A DNA stretch of 64,000 nucleotides from Cocos nucifera (Eukaryota; Streptophyta; Magnoliopsida; Arecales; Arecaceae): positions 540,435 to 604,434 of the forward strand of contig QRFJ01000493.1 of assembly GCA_006176705.1 (NCBI GenBank), given 5' to 3'. Below, one piece after another: positions 11,120 through 22,060 of this stretch; position 1 is the first letter of the stretch; the number at the start of each line of letters is the position of its first letter. The position numbers were made by a program, and so were the translations under genes. The notes under the pieces are model-generated. The model made no database searches and was not told the DNA's origin. It worked only from the letters and a program-made list of their open reading frames with translations.

Positions 11120-12919
11120 AAAGCCAATTGGCTACAAGTCTAAGTCCCATCTTCTCAAGGTGGGCTTCGATCTTCTGCTGGCCCAACGGCTTTGTAAGTG
11201 GGTCTGCCACATTATCTGTGGAGTTGACTCTCTTGACCTCGACGTAACCCTTCTCGAGGTAATCGCGGATGAGGTGGTATCGCCGCTCAATGTGCTTGGA
11301 TTTTTGGTGAGACCTCGGCTCCTTAGCAAGGGCTATGGCGCCATTGTTGTCGCAGTATAGAGGAATGGCATCTGATGGCATTACTCCAATTTCTGCAGCA
11401 AACTTCTTGTACCAGAATGCTTCCTTCGCAGCCTCTGATGCAGCGATATATTCTGCTTCCATGGTGGAATCTGCTATCATGGTTTGCTTGGAACTCTTCC
11501 AGCTGACAGCACCACCATTGCACACAAACAGACTCCCAGATGTCGACTTTCGATCATCTATATCGGACATGAAATCCGAGTCTGTGTATCCCTGGACTTG
11601 GAGTTCTCCGTTACCAAAGACAACATCATATCCTTAGTTCTTCTCAAGTACTTAAGGATACATTTCACAGAAGTCCAGTGTTCTTCACCTGGATTTGACT
11701 GATATCTGCTTGTGACACTCACAGCATGGGCTATATCAGGTCGTGTACATAGCATGGCATACATGAGGCTCCCTATTGCAGAAGCATAAGGGATCTTGCT
11801 CATGCGTTCTATTTCCTCAGGTGTGCTAGGGCACATCTTCTTGGAAAGATGAATACCATGTCTGAAGGGTATTAATCCCCTCTTAGAGTTTTCCATACTA
11901 AACCTCTTTAGTACTTTCCTCTATGTACATCTTCTGTGAAAGTCCTAGCATCCTATTCGGTCTATCCCTATAGACCTTAATTCCTAGAATAAAGGATGCT
12001 TCACCTAGGTCTTTCATGGAGAATTCCTTGGACAACCATAATTTTGACTGTTGTCAACATGGGAATATCATTCCCAATAAGGAGGATGTCATCCACGTAC
12101 AATACGAGGAAGACAACAGCGCTCCCACTGACCTTTTTGAAAGACACATGGTTCCTCTTCATTTTTGATGAAACCAAACTTTTTGATCACATCATTGAAA
12201 CGAGTGTTCCAGCTCCGAGATGCTTGCTTAAGTCCATATATGGACCTTTGCAGCTTGCAAACCTTGTGATCAGTATCACTGGATGTGAAACCTAGCGGCT
12301 GTTCCATATAGATATCTTCCTCAAGATATCCATTTAAGAATGCCGTTTTCACGTCCATTTGCCATATTTCATAATCGAAATAGGCTGCAACGGCAAGCAA
12401 TGTGCGGATGGATTTTAGCATAGCCACTGGGGAAAAGGTATCCTGATAGTCAATGCCTTCGCGTTGACTATAACCTTTTGCCACTAGTCTAGCCTTGAAT
12501 GTCTCCACATTCCCATCTGCACCAATCTTTCTCTTGAAGATCCATTTACACCCAATAGGTACTATACCTTCTGGTGGATCTACCAAGGTCCAGACTTGGT
12601 TTGAGTGCATCGAGTCAATTTCTGACTGCATTGCCTCTAGCCATTTCTCGGAGTCGATATCTGATATCGCCTCGTTGTAGGTTTTGGGATCATCACCATG
12701 AGCACCATTACCTACGAGGAACATTTTCTCTACTTCCTCTGAAATAATACCTAAGTATCTTTCAGGGGGACGGAAAACTCTTTCCGATCTACGAGGTGGA
12801 GGAGGTAGTGTTCTTATTGGCTCAACCTGATTTGGTTCCAATTGGTCCTTAGCTCGTTGTACTTGTGAGACTTTCTCATCAAGCTTAATCTGCTTTCCAA
12901 TGCCGCTATCTTGAATAAA
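11118..12919 (-). pseudogene. pol: Element B reverse transcriptase-RNase H region
   Basis: The best preserved pol part in the window. RT is read without a break over about 250 residues at 12089-12841: SERVFRPPERYLG, VWTLVDPPEGIVPIGCKW, MDVKTAFLNGYLEED and SIYGLKQASRSWN; the YVDD catalytic motif is at about 12080-12100. After a frame change the connection (RPDIAHAVSVTSRYQSNPG, about 11690-11750) follows, then RNase H at 11118-11570: STSGSLFVCNGGAVSWK, STMEAEYIAASEAAKEA with the catalytic Glu, LYCDNNGAIALAKEP with the catalytic Asp, and HIERRYHLIRD. It ends NWL-stop inside the PPT. The frame break near YVDD and the upstream TAG (12920-12922) separate it from integrase. Confidence 0.92.
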
Positions 12920-14269
12920 CTATTTTTCAAGAAAGATGGCATGTCGACTCACAATCACATTGTGGTCTTCTGGAATGTAGAAATAGTATCCTAATGACTC
13001 TTTAGGATATCCTATGAATCGAGCTCTAAAGGACCTAAACTCTAACTTGTCCGCTTGTTGTCTTTTGACATGAGCCGGACAACCCCAAATTCTGAGATGA
13101 CTCAGACTTGGTTTCTTACCGTGCCATATCTCATACGGTGTGGTAGGAACGGTTTTAGAGGGAACCCTATTCAGTAGATAAATTGAAGTTAACAATGAAT
13201 GTCCCCAAAGAAAATCAGGGAGGTCTGTGAAGCTCATCATGGATCGAACCATATCCAATAGAGTCCGATTTCTCCATTCTGAAACCCCGTTGAGTTGAGG
13301 TGTTCCTGGTGGAGTCCATTGAGAGACTATGCCATTTTTCCTTGAGATAGTCTAGGAATTCCGGCTAAGGTATTCACCTCCTCGATCTGATCGAAGAACC
13401 TTAATGGGTTTTTCCAGTTTTATTTTTCTACTTCATGTCTGAATTCTTTGAACTTTTCAAAAGCTTCAGACTTGTGTCTCATAAGATACACATACCCATA
13501 CCTAGACAGATCATCGGTAAAGGTAATGAAGTAGACAAAATTGCCTCTAGCCGGCACATCAAATGGGCCGCACACATCAGTATGTACTAGGGCAAGGAGA
13601 TCTGTGGCCCTCTCCCCATGTCCAACAAAAGGGAGTTTAGTCATTTTGCCTTGAAGACAAGATTCACAAGTTGGATATGACTCGAAAGTCAATGGACTCA
13701 ATAGCCCATTTTTCTCCAATTTGTTGATCCTATCTTCTGCTATATGACCTAATCTCAGGTGCCATAGATATCTATCGTTTGGACTATCCCTAGGTCGTTT
13801 GGCATTCACGTTTTGCTCGATAGTTAGAACAGGTACATCAATATGTAGCTGATAAAGACCATTAATAAGGAAACCATTTGCAATTTTATTTCTTTCATAA
13901 AGAATGTTACAATGGTCCTTAAAGAAGGTAATCACATAGCCTTCTTAGTGCTAAGCATGAAACAGAAATCAAATTCCTGCTAGCTGCAGGCACATAATAA
14001 CAGTCTTTCAAAACTAAGTCTAAACCAGATGGTAATCGAAGAGGGTATGTTCCCACGGCTACTGCAGCAACTCTTGCTCCATTACCGATGCGTAGGATCA
14101 TGTCTCCATCCCTCAGCCTCCTGCTATCCTCAAGACCCTGCATGGAAGTGCACAGATGAGCACTAGAACCAGAGTCAAGCACCCAACTGGATGCAGAAGA
14201 AACCGTAAGGTTAGACTCAATAACGAGCATACCTCCAGAAGGACCTTCCTTCTTGTTCTTCAGGGTGGC
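12920..14269 (-). pseudogene. pol: Element B protease-integrase region
   Basis: Protease active site WVLDSGSSAH lies at about 14155-14190, followed by CYYVPAASRNLISVSCLAL. An extra base near 13945 shifts the frame before integrase. Integrase has the zinc-binding segment (LWHLRLGHIAED ... CESCLQGKMTKLPF, about 13640-13775) and the core with VHTDVCGPFDVP and FITFTDDLSRYGYV (about 13495-13600). Further breaks occur near 13415 and at 13371-13380, the latter shared with A just after RGGEYLSR. The C-terminal part continues at 12920-13258 (MVRSMMSFTDLPDFLWG, YLLNRVPSKT, GCPAHVKRQQADK) to the TAG at 12920-12922. Confidence 0.9.
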
Positions 14270-15069
14270 CAGGTAAGTAGGGCAGTTCCGCTTCCAATGG
14301 CCGTCGCTGTTGCAATGGAAACACTTTCCTTTGACATCGGCCTTTCTTCTTCGGCTCTGCCTTCTTCTTCTTTCCTCCTTCCACCTTTCTGCTTTTTCAC
14401 AGACTTCTTTTTCTTTCCATAAGACTTTCTTTTGGAAGAAGTCCGTTCCATAGCAAGAACTGAGCCTTTAGAACCTTTCATAGAAAGCTCAGCGGTAACC
14501 AGCATATTCATTAATTCGGCCAAGGAATTTTGAAGTTTATGCATGTGGTAATTCATGATGAATTGCCCATATGCATCAGTCAAGGATTGCAGAATAATAT
14601 CATTCTGCAGATCCAAGTCTAACTTCACACCGAGCTTCTCAAGCTCTTCCATGTCCTTGATCATTCATCAGACAGTGATCTTGGACTGACTGCCCATCAC
14701 GCATCTTAGCCTTAAAAAGTCATTTCGTGACTTGATATTTGGCTGCGCGACTCTGTTCACCAAACATCTCCTGCAGGTGAGCCAACATTTGGCGAGCAGT
14801 CCCGATATCTTCATGTTGGCGCTGGAGCTCATCAGACATCGAGCCCAACATGTAATATCTGGCCTTATTATCTTCGTCTATCCATTTTTTCAGAGACGCT
14901 CTCTGTTCAGTGGATGGACGGGCTGGTAAGGTGGGAGGGTCCTGGTCCAATACATGGGTTAACTTCTCGAACCCAAAATAATTTTGTAGTTCCTGAGCCA
15001 ATCTTTATAATTGGGTCCAGTCAGTCTATGTGTGTCCAGGATACGTGCCAATGGGTTGGACGCAGACAT
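14270..15069 (-). pseudogene. gag: Element B gag pseudogene
   Basis: Start ATG at 15067-15069 (MSASNPLARILDTHRL, then NYKDWLRNYK). One base is missing near 14968, where G has an intact TTTTGAGAAG, so the frame changes before KLTHVLDQDPPTLPARP. The next segment runs to QVTK and then TGA (14720-14722). An extra A near 14665 is shared with A. The segment ILQSLTDAYGQFIMNYHMHKL (about 14540-14610) is clean, then a Lys/Glu-rich stretch and a shifted CCHC knuckle (CFHCNSDGHWKRNC, about 14280-14325). Gag would assemble cytoplasmic particles. Confidence 0.9.
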
Positions 15070-16928
15070 TTTTCTGTAGAGAGTCAAAGATTCTAGTTAG
15101 ATACTGTAATTATGACTTGACCAATTTATTTAGGGATTTTATTTTTAAACAAATTAGCTCCCACTATTTTCTCGGATCCCTACACTCCCTCTGTAGAGAT
15201 GCAAAAATCTCCATGATTAATGATTTCTAGTGGGTGGTGCGGTCTCACCAACTGACTCATCACCTCACCTAACAGTTATTGGTGATGGGTTAGCCAATGA
15301 GTGAACAACTCTTGTTCAATGATTCTCTAATCATGGTGCACCCAAACTTGGTCTCTAATTCATGAATCTCACCGTATCCGGAAATATTGATCCACTCCTT
15401 AGTTAAGTCAGACCCACCATTTGCATAGACTGGGATTCCTAATTGAGTCTCTCACCGTATCCAAAATATTGAGCCCAACTCATCCTCCAGCCCATAGCAT
15501 CCAATGCCTAATAGACATGGTTGCATCTTCCCGGTGCAACTGAGCCACTGTATCCAGCCGAGAACAATCAACCCCGGGAAGGGCCCGCACATCTACAATG
15601 GTGGAAGACCTCAGACTTAATCTTTTCTTAGGGAGAATTGATTCAGGTCTCATTAAACTAGACTTGTCATAGTCATAACAATTATGACTAACCTAGTGGC
15701 ATGGGTTAGCTCGGATTATTGACCACCTCAGATCAGAACTGTGTCAACAGATATGGCCAGGTAAGTGAGACCGGTGGAAGGAATATGCCATTAACTCGTA
15801 CAAGAATGCATTCAGGTCGAGTAGCTTCCAATTAAAAACCAGTCGGTCGTATGTGCCAAACTTACCTTAGACACCAAATTGTTGAGTCAGAACCAATTGG
15901 GTTAGCCTACAATCCAGACTCTAACCTCTGAGCCTAATTAGGTCTTGCTTGATCGTGACTCGATCTTGACCCAGACTTAATCCTATTAGGCTGGTCAATT
16001 TAAGCATTGTTGATCCCATCTAACCAACTCTTGATTCGGTTTGATCAACCGCTTAGACCTAATTGAGCTACCCAAGCCCGAACCCAGTATTATGAATATG
16101 TCTTAGATCTAAAATTCTCAATTTTAGACCTAATTAATATTCCATAATCTTAATTCTTAATTAAGTAGGGTTCATAAACAAAATATGCACAATAAATCCT
16201 AGGGTTTCAGGATCTAGGGTTTTGCAGAAAGTAAGTTTTGGGATTTCTGATTAAGGACGAACACGCAGCACCCCTACACATCATAAGAACACCCCATCGA
16301 ATGGGAAGAGAGGGCCTTTAAACCCTTCTTCATTCTTATGACCGGACGGCCAAGAGGAACGCCTTAATCAGGAACATGTAATACTACAAAATAGTTTTAG
16401 ATCTATATCATATATCTCATATACAAATTAGATCTAATCATGGCATATTTTGCATACATCTCATGTATCGAATCATGCATATTTTTAGATCTAAATTATC
16501 TCATAATAATCTAAAAAATTAGATTTAAATTGATCTAATCAAAATAAATTCTAATCTAGACAATTATGTAGAACTATTCTACAACTAGTCTAGACATGCA
16601 TCAATCATATCTCATATGATATTTAAAATTAAATAATTTTTATTTGCTATTTTTTAGATGTTATTATAATAATTATAATATCAAAAAATAGTAAATAAAT
16701 AGATCTAAAATATGATTTAATCAAATTAAATTAAAAACATGCAAGACTATTCTATAGAACTATTCTATTTTAGAACTAGTCATGCATATTTTCTAATCTT
16801 AGATCCAAATCATTTAATTTTAATTTTTTCTGATTTCAGATCTGATCACATCTCATGTGACATCTAAAATCACTTATTTTTTAATTAAAATAAATTTAAA
16901 ATTAGATCTAAATACTTTTAGAACCTTG
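15070..16928 (-). other. Element B untranslated leader
   Basis: 1.86 kb without a gene between PBS and gag. The leader module shared with the other copia elements lies at 15757-15876. The end next to the PBS (16380-16920) is strongly AT-rich with dispersed AGATCTAA words. Confidence 0.75.
15757..15876 (-). promoter_or_regulatory. Conserved copia leader module (element B)
   Basis: On the coding strand it starts GGTGTCTAAGGTAAGTTTGG and ends ACTTACCTGGCCAT. The two ends contain AGGTAAGT and its exact complement ACTTACCT, so they can pair. The core ATATGCCATTAACTCGT (plus strand) is also present in element E of a different family. Candidate packaging or splice-donor element; role not known. Confidence 0.45.
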
Positions 16929-16940
16929 GCTCTGATACCA
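16929..16940 (-). other. Primer-binding site, element B
   Basis: Minus-strand TGGTATCAGAGC, complementary to initiator tRNA-Met, two bases from the LTR end. Confidence 0.95.
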
Positions 16941-17516
16941 GTTGAAGGAAAATCCTGATTTTTCGGACCAGGTTCGTTCAGATCTGATCAGATCAAGAGA
17001 TATATTTCAAAAATTTTTTCTCTTTGATCTAAATCAGATCTGAGATATTTTAGATCTAATTCTTATTATTTTAATAATTAAAATAAAATTTAGATAAATT
17101 AAATCAAATTTAATTTACCTTGATGTGGGTAATCCTATTACCCATTGATGATCCTGTAAGCAGCGGAAGGTTCTGGATCTAGCCACGCAAGTGCCTGGCC
17201 TCTACCGGTATCCACTCAGGCTGGATCTAGAGATCCTCTTCTTCTCTATCACATCTCCAAAAATTAGATCTGGATCTGATCTGGAGGATCTTCAAAACTA
17301 CCTTTTGAAGATCAGCAGTTGTCCTTTGCAGCAGCGCAGCCTTCTAGCTTTCTGATCGCCTTTCTCTGATCTGGATTGCACCAAACTAAGATCCAAAACT
17401 CCTTTTGGACATGGAGAGGAGAGGGAGAAGATGGACTTGGCATGGAGGAAGGAGAGGAGAGGCAGCCTTGGGGCATGGGAAATTTTTCAATTGCTTCTTT
17501 GAGTTGGGCGCAGGGT

Positions 17517-17526
17517 CTTATTTATA
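17517..17526 (-). promoter_or_regulatory. LTR TATA box, element B 5' LTR
   Basis: Minus-strand TATAAATAAG; transcription would start about 30 bp further left, near 17485, in the conserved CGCCCAACTC segment. Confidence 0.65.
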
Positions 17527-17741
17527 GACTATGCTGTGATCCAACTCCTCTTCTTCCCAACCAATCACAACCCTTTGTGAAATCAGATCTAAATCTGATT
17601 GGTGGGAATAGAGTCCCTGGATTCCTCCTTAGAGGTGCACCTAAGACCAGTCAAAGTTGGTTCTTAGGAGAACTCTAATTGGAATCCAAAAAGGGAGATG
17701 GAGTCCCTGTCCAACAAGGGACTCCTAGGCGCCTCCAACTT

Positions 17742-17769
17742 GGGCACACGCCAAGGGTGGCGTGCGCCC
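17742..17769. repeat. GC-rich hairpin in U3, element B 5' LTR
   Basis: GGGCACACGCCA, loop AGGG, TGGCGTGCGCCC: 12-base arms with one mismatch. The same arms occur at 6248-6275 (loop TCCT), 9618-9645 and, with a changed arm, 57660-57687. Confidence 0.7.
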
Positions 17770-17840
17770 TCCTCCTTGCCAGGTTCTGGCAGGGGGACAA
17801 GCCCCCACCAGCTCTCCAATAGGTGCATGACATGTGGACA

Positions 17841-17903
17841 AAAGTCAAAGTGTCAATGGTCAACATTTGACCAGTCAAAGGTCAGACTTTTGACCAAAGT
17901 CAA
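17841..17903. promoter_or_regulatory. W-box cluster in U3, element B 5' LTR
   Basis: Seven TTGAC cores on both strands in about 63 bp; six fit the stricter TTGAC(C/T). It lies about 315-385 bp upstream of the TATA box. Such clusters are known from stress-induced plant promoters; function here is inferred. Confidence 0.55.
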
Positions 17904-19227
17904 AGAACAAGAAATGGCAGGTGACCAAAAATGGCAGGTAATGTCTTACAAAATAAGACAACCTTTTCTGACTTGGACAACCTCCAGTCAGACCATATGA
18001 AGGCCTCTGATTGAGCACAAACTCCTTTGGCTCAGTCAGGACAACTTATTTATGATAGTAAAAGAAGAACGTTAGGTTCAATCGAGTGCTAGCACGATTT
18101 TCTTGAACCTAATTGAATCTCATTCAGATCAATTGAACTAGATCAGTTCAATTGATGATCACCAGATTCAAACCCTTGTTTGTGTGACCCAGTTAGGTTC
18201 AGTTCTGTATGGTAATGGGATATGTCATGATCTCTATCATCGACATCATCGAAACTCCTTTCGATGGATCAGAACTCTTCTGATTCGAACAGCTAGAATG
18301 ATCGATCATCTAAATCATTCTAATTGCTCCCAAAATCCACCAGTGACACCTAGCAGTATATGGTGGCAACCCATCAGAGCTGAATGCGAACCTCTTGGTG
18401 CAGCTACCTGTGTGATTAAGTTCTTCTATCTTGAGCCCCGATCAGATTAGGGTTAAGGTGAACTCGTCAAACCCTAGTCTCTGTCATATGATGTAATCAT
18501 TCGATTCGAGTCCAATGTGAAAATCTAAATAGAAACTCTTTCTATTATTTCACTCTGCCATGGCCATGGGCTTCTGGACTTGATTCTCATGATCATCATA
18601 GGGCTGCTCCTCTACCACCGAGGTAGATAGATTCCATCTTGATGCAATCCAGTTCCTACAATGAACATGCTATAGCCAACATACACCTCAGGGTTCCATA
18701 TGGCTAGGAGACCGAGTAATGGTGTAGTCAAACTATAACACCCTCAAGGTGAACTGCCGATGCATCTCAGGTCAAAGAACCAGACACACTACTGCAGCAT
18801 CGAGTCAGTCATTGACGAGAAGGTAGACTTCCTAATGACTACTCGAGGTGGTCACGCTCAGTGCCCTCGTTCTCTAACGAGTACCTGTACTCTCGCTCCG
18901 GTGTCTCCACACCGTAGACTCAAGACTCATCTACTAAAGAGAAGCGATTGTACACCAACCTTCCGGATCAATCACCATCCTCGTGATGATCCTATGGTCG
19001 GGAGCATTTTATGAGTTAATAATGATTATTCATGTCTTAAATTTTCAACTCTTGAAAATATGAATTATCATTACCATTAACTCAAAGGATGTATCACAGA
19101 CACTAAATACACATATGTGATAGAAAATAACCCATTTTATTAATTATAGTCAAAATTATAATTTTGCCCCTAGAAGTGTATTACAAGTGTCAGCCAATTC
19201 TGGCTTCTAGGGCACATATATCTAACA

Positions 19228-19232
19228 TCTTA
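19228..19232. repeat. Target-site duplication of element B, right copy (TCTTA)
   Basis: Identical to the five bases at 8819-8823 on the other side of the element. Confidence 0.9.
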
Positions 19233-19489
19233 TGCAAAGCTATCGGATGCACTGGATAGCTAAGTGCACTATATTACTCAAACTCTATCTACCAGTAGGT
19301 GAACACATCGATATCAGTACCATCGATCGGGTTATGAAAAGTGAAGAAAGCAGTGAAAGTCCACAAAGAGAATCAGCAGATGCACTAACAAAAGTTCTTC
19401 CTCGGGATAGCTTTCATAAATGTATGAAATCGATGTGTTTGATGGACAGGATAGACTTGCCTCAAGCCTTGGGGTACCAAGGTGGAGAT
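19233..19489 (+). pseudogene. pol: Element H RNase H C-terminal pseudogene
   Basis: Continuation of the H polyprotein after element B. EHIDISTIDRVMK (about 19300-19340) matches the usual KHIDIRYH segment of copia RNase H, and ADALTKVLPRDSFHKCMKSM (about 19378-19440) is the typical C-terminus. The frame then runs on to the PPT GGTGGAGATT (19481-19490). The part between the B insertion and EHIDI is badly decayed and may contain a frameshift. Confidence 0.85.
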
Positions 19490-20144
19490 TGAAAGGGCAA
19501 GTGTAGTGCTCCAACGTCTTGGAAGACCATGAAGGAGTCAAAGTGGTGGCTCCTGAAGGCTAGGATTGGCTGGAGAAGTATCAGCAAAGATAAAGAGCGT
19601 GGCACATAATTGAGTTGGCTCGGATATACAGCTGAGCTGGCTATCTTAGGTGGATAGAAGACATGATTCGGTGAGGCACAATCAAGCCAGCTCGACTTCT
19701 GATTGAGCCAGCTCGATGGTGAGGAACAGATTTGGATGGATTTTCTGTTTGGTCTTAGATTAGGTCTAATCCAAGGGATCTTAAGGACTGGTATGAGAGG
19801 TCTTAAGGTGGCTAATTCATATATTGAGCTAGGTCTTTAGTCCAGGGGATGAGAGCATGCAAGACATGGGTTTACATGGGCTTAGGTGAGTGTTTTCATG
19901 TATGGATTAGCCGAGGAAAGTTTTTTTAGGGCTGAGTCATATTGACTCAGGGTGTCTATATATATACTTATATATGTAGATTACGGATAAGAGAATGAAT
20001 TTAAACCCTTTTCTTCCTGAAACCCTAGCTTTCTCTCTTTCTCACTCTACCACTATCTTATCTTCTTATCATCTGATCGTTATCTTTCTTGCTATCATCT
20101 CCAACTTGCTTCCTCAGAGTTGGTAGAAGGTACAATAATTTTCA
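19490..20144 (+). repeat. Probable 3' LTR of element H
   Basis: Starts TGAAAGGGC right after the PPT-like GGTGGAGAT. It contains a TATA-rich stretch (TATATATACTTATATATG, about 19957-19976) followed by a pyrimidine-rich segment near 20020-20050, as expected for U3/R. The right end is placed at TTTTCA (20144) only by the CA rule; no second copy is in the window to confirm it. Confidence 0.5.
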
Positions 20145-20179
20145 TAGGTCTAGGAATAATTCATAACAAATGCGGAGAG

Positions 20180-20910
20180 GTTCTCTTAATAGTCCTTTTA
20201 CACCCTGATAACCTTATTAGGAATAGAAGGTGAACCTCATCCTAACAAAGATAATAGCCAACCACATCAGGAATAAGAGGAAAACCTCGTCCTGATGTGG
20301 ATGAAGACCTCCATGGGGGATTGAAGGCCTCCGATTCTTAAATAGGAGGTAACGAGAAGAGACTTTCTCAATGGCCCTTTTGCGCCCTGATAAACTTGTA
20401 AGAAAAAGGACATGAACCTCGTCCTAACAAGGATAATAGCTAACCACGTCAAGAATAGAAGGAGAACCTCATCCTGATGTGGATAAAATCCCCCATGGGG
20501 GATTGAAGGCCTCCAATTATTAAATAGGAGGTAATGGGAAGAGGCCCTCTTAATGGCTCTTTTGCACTCTGACAACTTTATTAGGAATAGGAGGTAAACC
20601 TCATCCTAATAAGGGTAATAGCCAACCATGTCAAGAATAGGAGGAGAATCTCATCCTGACATGGATGAAGATCTCCATGGGGGATTGAAGGCCTTCGGTT
20701 CCTAAATAGAAAGTAAACAAGAAGTGGCCCTCTCAATGATCCTTTTGCATCCCGACAATCTTGTTAGGAATAGGAGGTGGATCTCATCTTAACAAGGGTA
20801 ATAGCCAACCACGTCATGAATAGGAGGTGAACCTCATCCTGATGTGGATGAAGATTCTCACAAGAAATTGAAGACCTCCGATTCTTAAATAGGAGGTTAA
20901 CTAGAAGTCT
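20180..20910. repeat. Tandem array of four ~180-bp units
   Basis: Units start near 20191, 20370, 20552 and 20736 (spacing 179-184 bp). Each has CCTTTTGC.CCCTGA, two related copies of AGGAATAGGAGG.GAACCTCATCCT, then GATGAAGATCTCCATGGGGG and TTAAATAGGAGGTAA. Units differ by roughly 10-15% by eye. No coding function is evident; the minus-strand open frame across it is a repeat artefact. Confidence 0.85.
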
Positions 20911-21169
20911 GAAAGTTTTCAAAGATAAATTTGCTCCTAATCAAGTTTAGGACCTTTGTTCATAAACAAGGGGATAGATATACAAGGTATGAAATAGAGG
21001 CTATTGTTTCAAGACCACTAATATCAGGCATGACAAGAAAACAAAATGGATCAACAAGCAACAAACTGAGATGTAGTCCAAAGGATAAAAATATTATTCC
21101 ATTGAAATCAAAAGTTCATTACATAGGTCCTTAAGATCGATTACAAAAAAAAATAGAGAGAAAGATCAT
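20911..21169. other. Unassigned spacer
   Basis: AT-rich sequence between the tandem array and the coiled-coil gene remnant. It could be the 3' part of that element. I recognise nothing in it. Confidence 0.4.
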
Positions 21170-22060
21170 ATCCTACTTGGAATCGATTTCAGACTATCAG
21201 CCCCAGCTAACAAGAGGGAGTGCTTCAGATCTTCTATCTTCTCTTCAAGGTCTCACCTTACAGCTAAACTTTTCCTAAGCAATTTTTGAGATCTCCAAAA
21301 GTCGTCTTCTACTTTCCTTAGCCTCTTTCTTAAGACAGCGGATTCGGCCTCAGCATCCTTCACTGTGCTTTCATTATAAGTTGTCTGGATCTTGAGTTGA
21401 AAGAGTTTGGCCTTACATTTTTTATAATTCACTAAAAGATCCCAAAGGATTCTTGTCAGAGAGGTGACTTCCTCTAGATCTCCTCTTGGCACGGCCTGGA
21501 TCCTATCTGCTAGTTGTTTTTGGAGCCGCATCACCTCAGCATTCACCATTTTAAGCTTCTTCTTATAATCATCTATTTGTTCAAACCATCTAATCCGGTC
21601 GAAATTATATGACCTCTTGGCATCCTACAGCTACTTTTGAAGGTTAGCAAACTTTTCTGATCAGTCCCAACCAAACTCCACTTGACTCTAGACCCAAGCC
21701 AAACCCCCCTCCAGTTGGCTAATTTTCTCTCTTGATTCATGGAGTTTGGCCACAAGAGAACAAATCATGGCCGTCAGGGTCCAAGATTTCTCGCTGGCGT
21801 GCTTTCTGATTTCTGAAAGTTCTTCACTTAGATGGATCTTCTTGATAGTATATTCTTTAAAGAACTACTTGGAGGATTGGCGAAGATGATTAATTTCGAT
21901 AGCAGGCTCAGGAAAACTCTTTTTTGATTTTTGAAGCTCATCTTCAACTTTCTTCAGCTTTTTACTAAGATGGCAAACTTTCTTTCTTAATTCTTTATTA
22001 ATAGCCTTCAAGAGGATCCCCTAAGGTAGAGGTTCAGCATCAATGGGAGACTGTGTTAGT
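21170..22060 (-). pseudogene. Coiled-coil protein remnant, distal exon of gypsy-type transposon-like gene
   Basis: Minus-strand frame rich in Lys, Glu and Leu heptads: LRKKVCHLSKKLKKVEDELQKSK (about 21930-22000), LHESREKISQLEGGLAW (about 21680-21740), then MVNAEVMRLQKQLADRIQ through RKVEDDFWRSQKLLRK (21253-21549). It is interrupted by several stops, mostly TAG. The upstream edge TTTTCATGCACTAACACAG resembles a 3' splice site, so this may be another exon of the gene at 22163-23765. The coiled coil is clear; the protein's function is unknown. Confidence 0.5.

Larger units (their letters stand above)
8824..19227 (-). mobile_element. Ty1/copia LTR retrotransposon B (family 1), structurally complete
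   Basis: 10,404-bp minus-strand element with 3' LTR 8824-11103, PPT at 11104-11119, gag-pol 11118-15069, leader, PBS 16929-16940, 5' LTR 16943-19227 and a perfect TCTTA target duplication. LTR termini are TGTTAGA...TTCA on the coding strand. The LTRs are nearly identical over the 1.2 kb next to the PPT side but diverge more at the U5 end. gag-pol has several one-base indels and stops, so as written the element is non-autonomous. It sits in the RNase H part of element H. Confidence 0.95.
16943..19227 (-). repeat. 5' LTR of element B
   Basis: 2285 bp, TGTTAGA...TTCA on the coding strand, adjoining the PBS on the left and the TCTTA duplication on the right. This LTR would drive the element: U3 with W-box cluster (17841-17903) and hairpin (17742-17769), then the TATA box (17517-17526), leaving an R-U5 of roughly 550 bp. 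Confidence 0.95.
7736..20144 (+). mobile_element. Older Ty1/copia element H (partial; interrupted by B)
   Basis: Plus-strand copia remnant in two pieces, 7736-8823 and 19233-20144, once contiguous before element B entered. Its 5' part lies left of A or outside the window, since A interrupts the RT gene at 7735/7736. The right piece gives the RNase H end, the PPT and a probable 3' LTR. It differs in sequence from families 1 and 2. Confidence 0.8.

Noticed and set aside
20180..20910. CRISPR-like array or centromeric satellite
   Set aside because: Units are adjacent with no unique spacers and this is a plant nuclear sequence, so it is not CRISPR. Four diverged units are too few to call a centromeric satellite.
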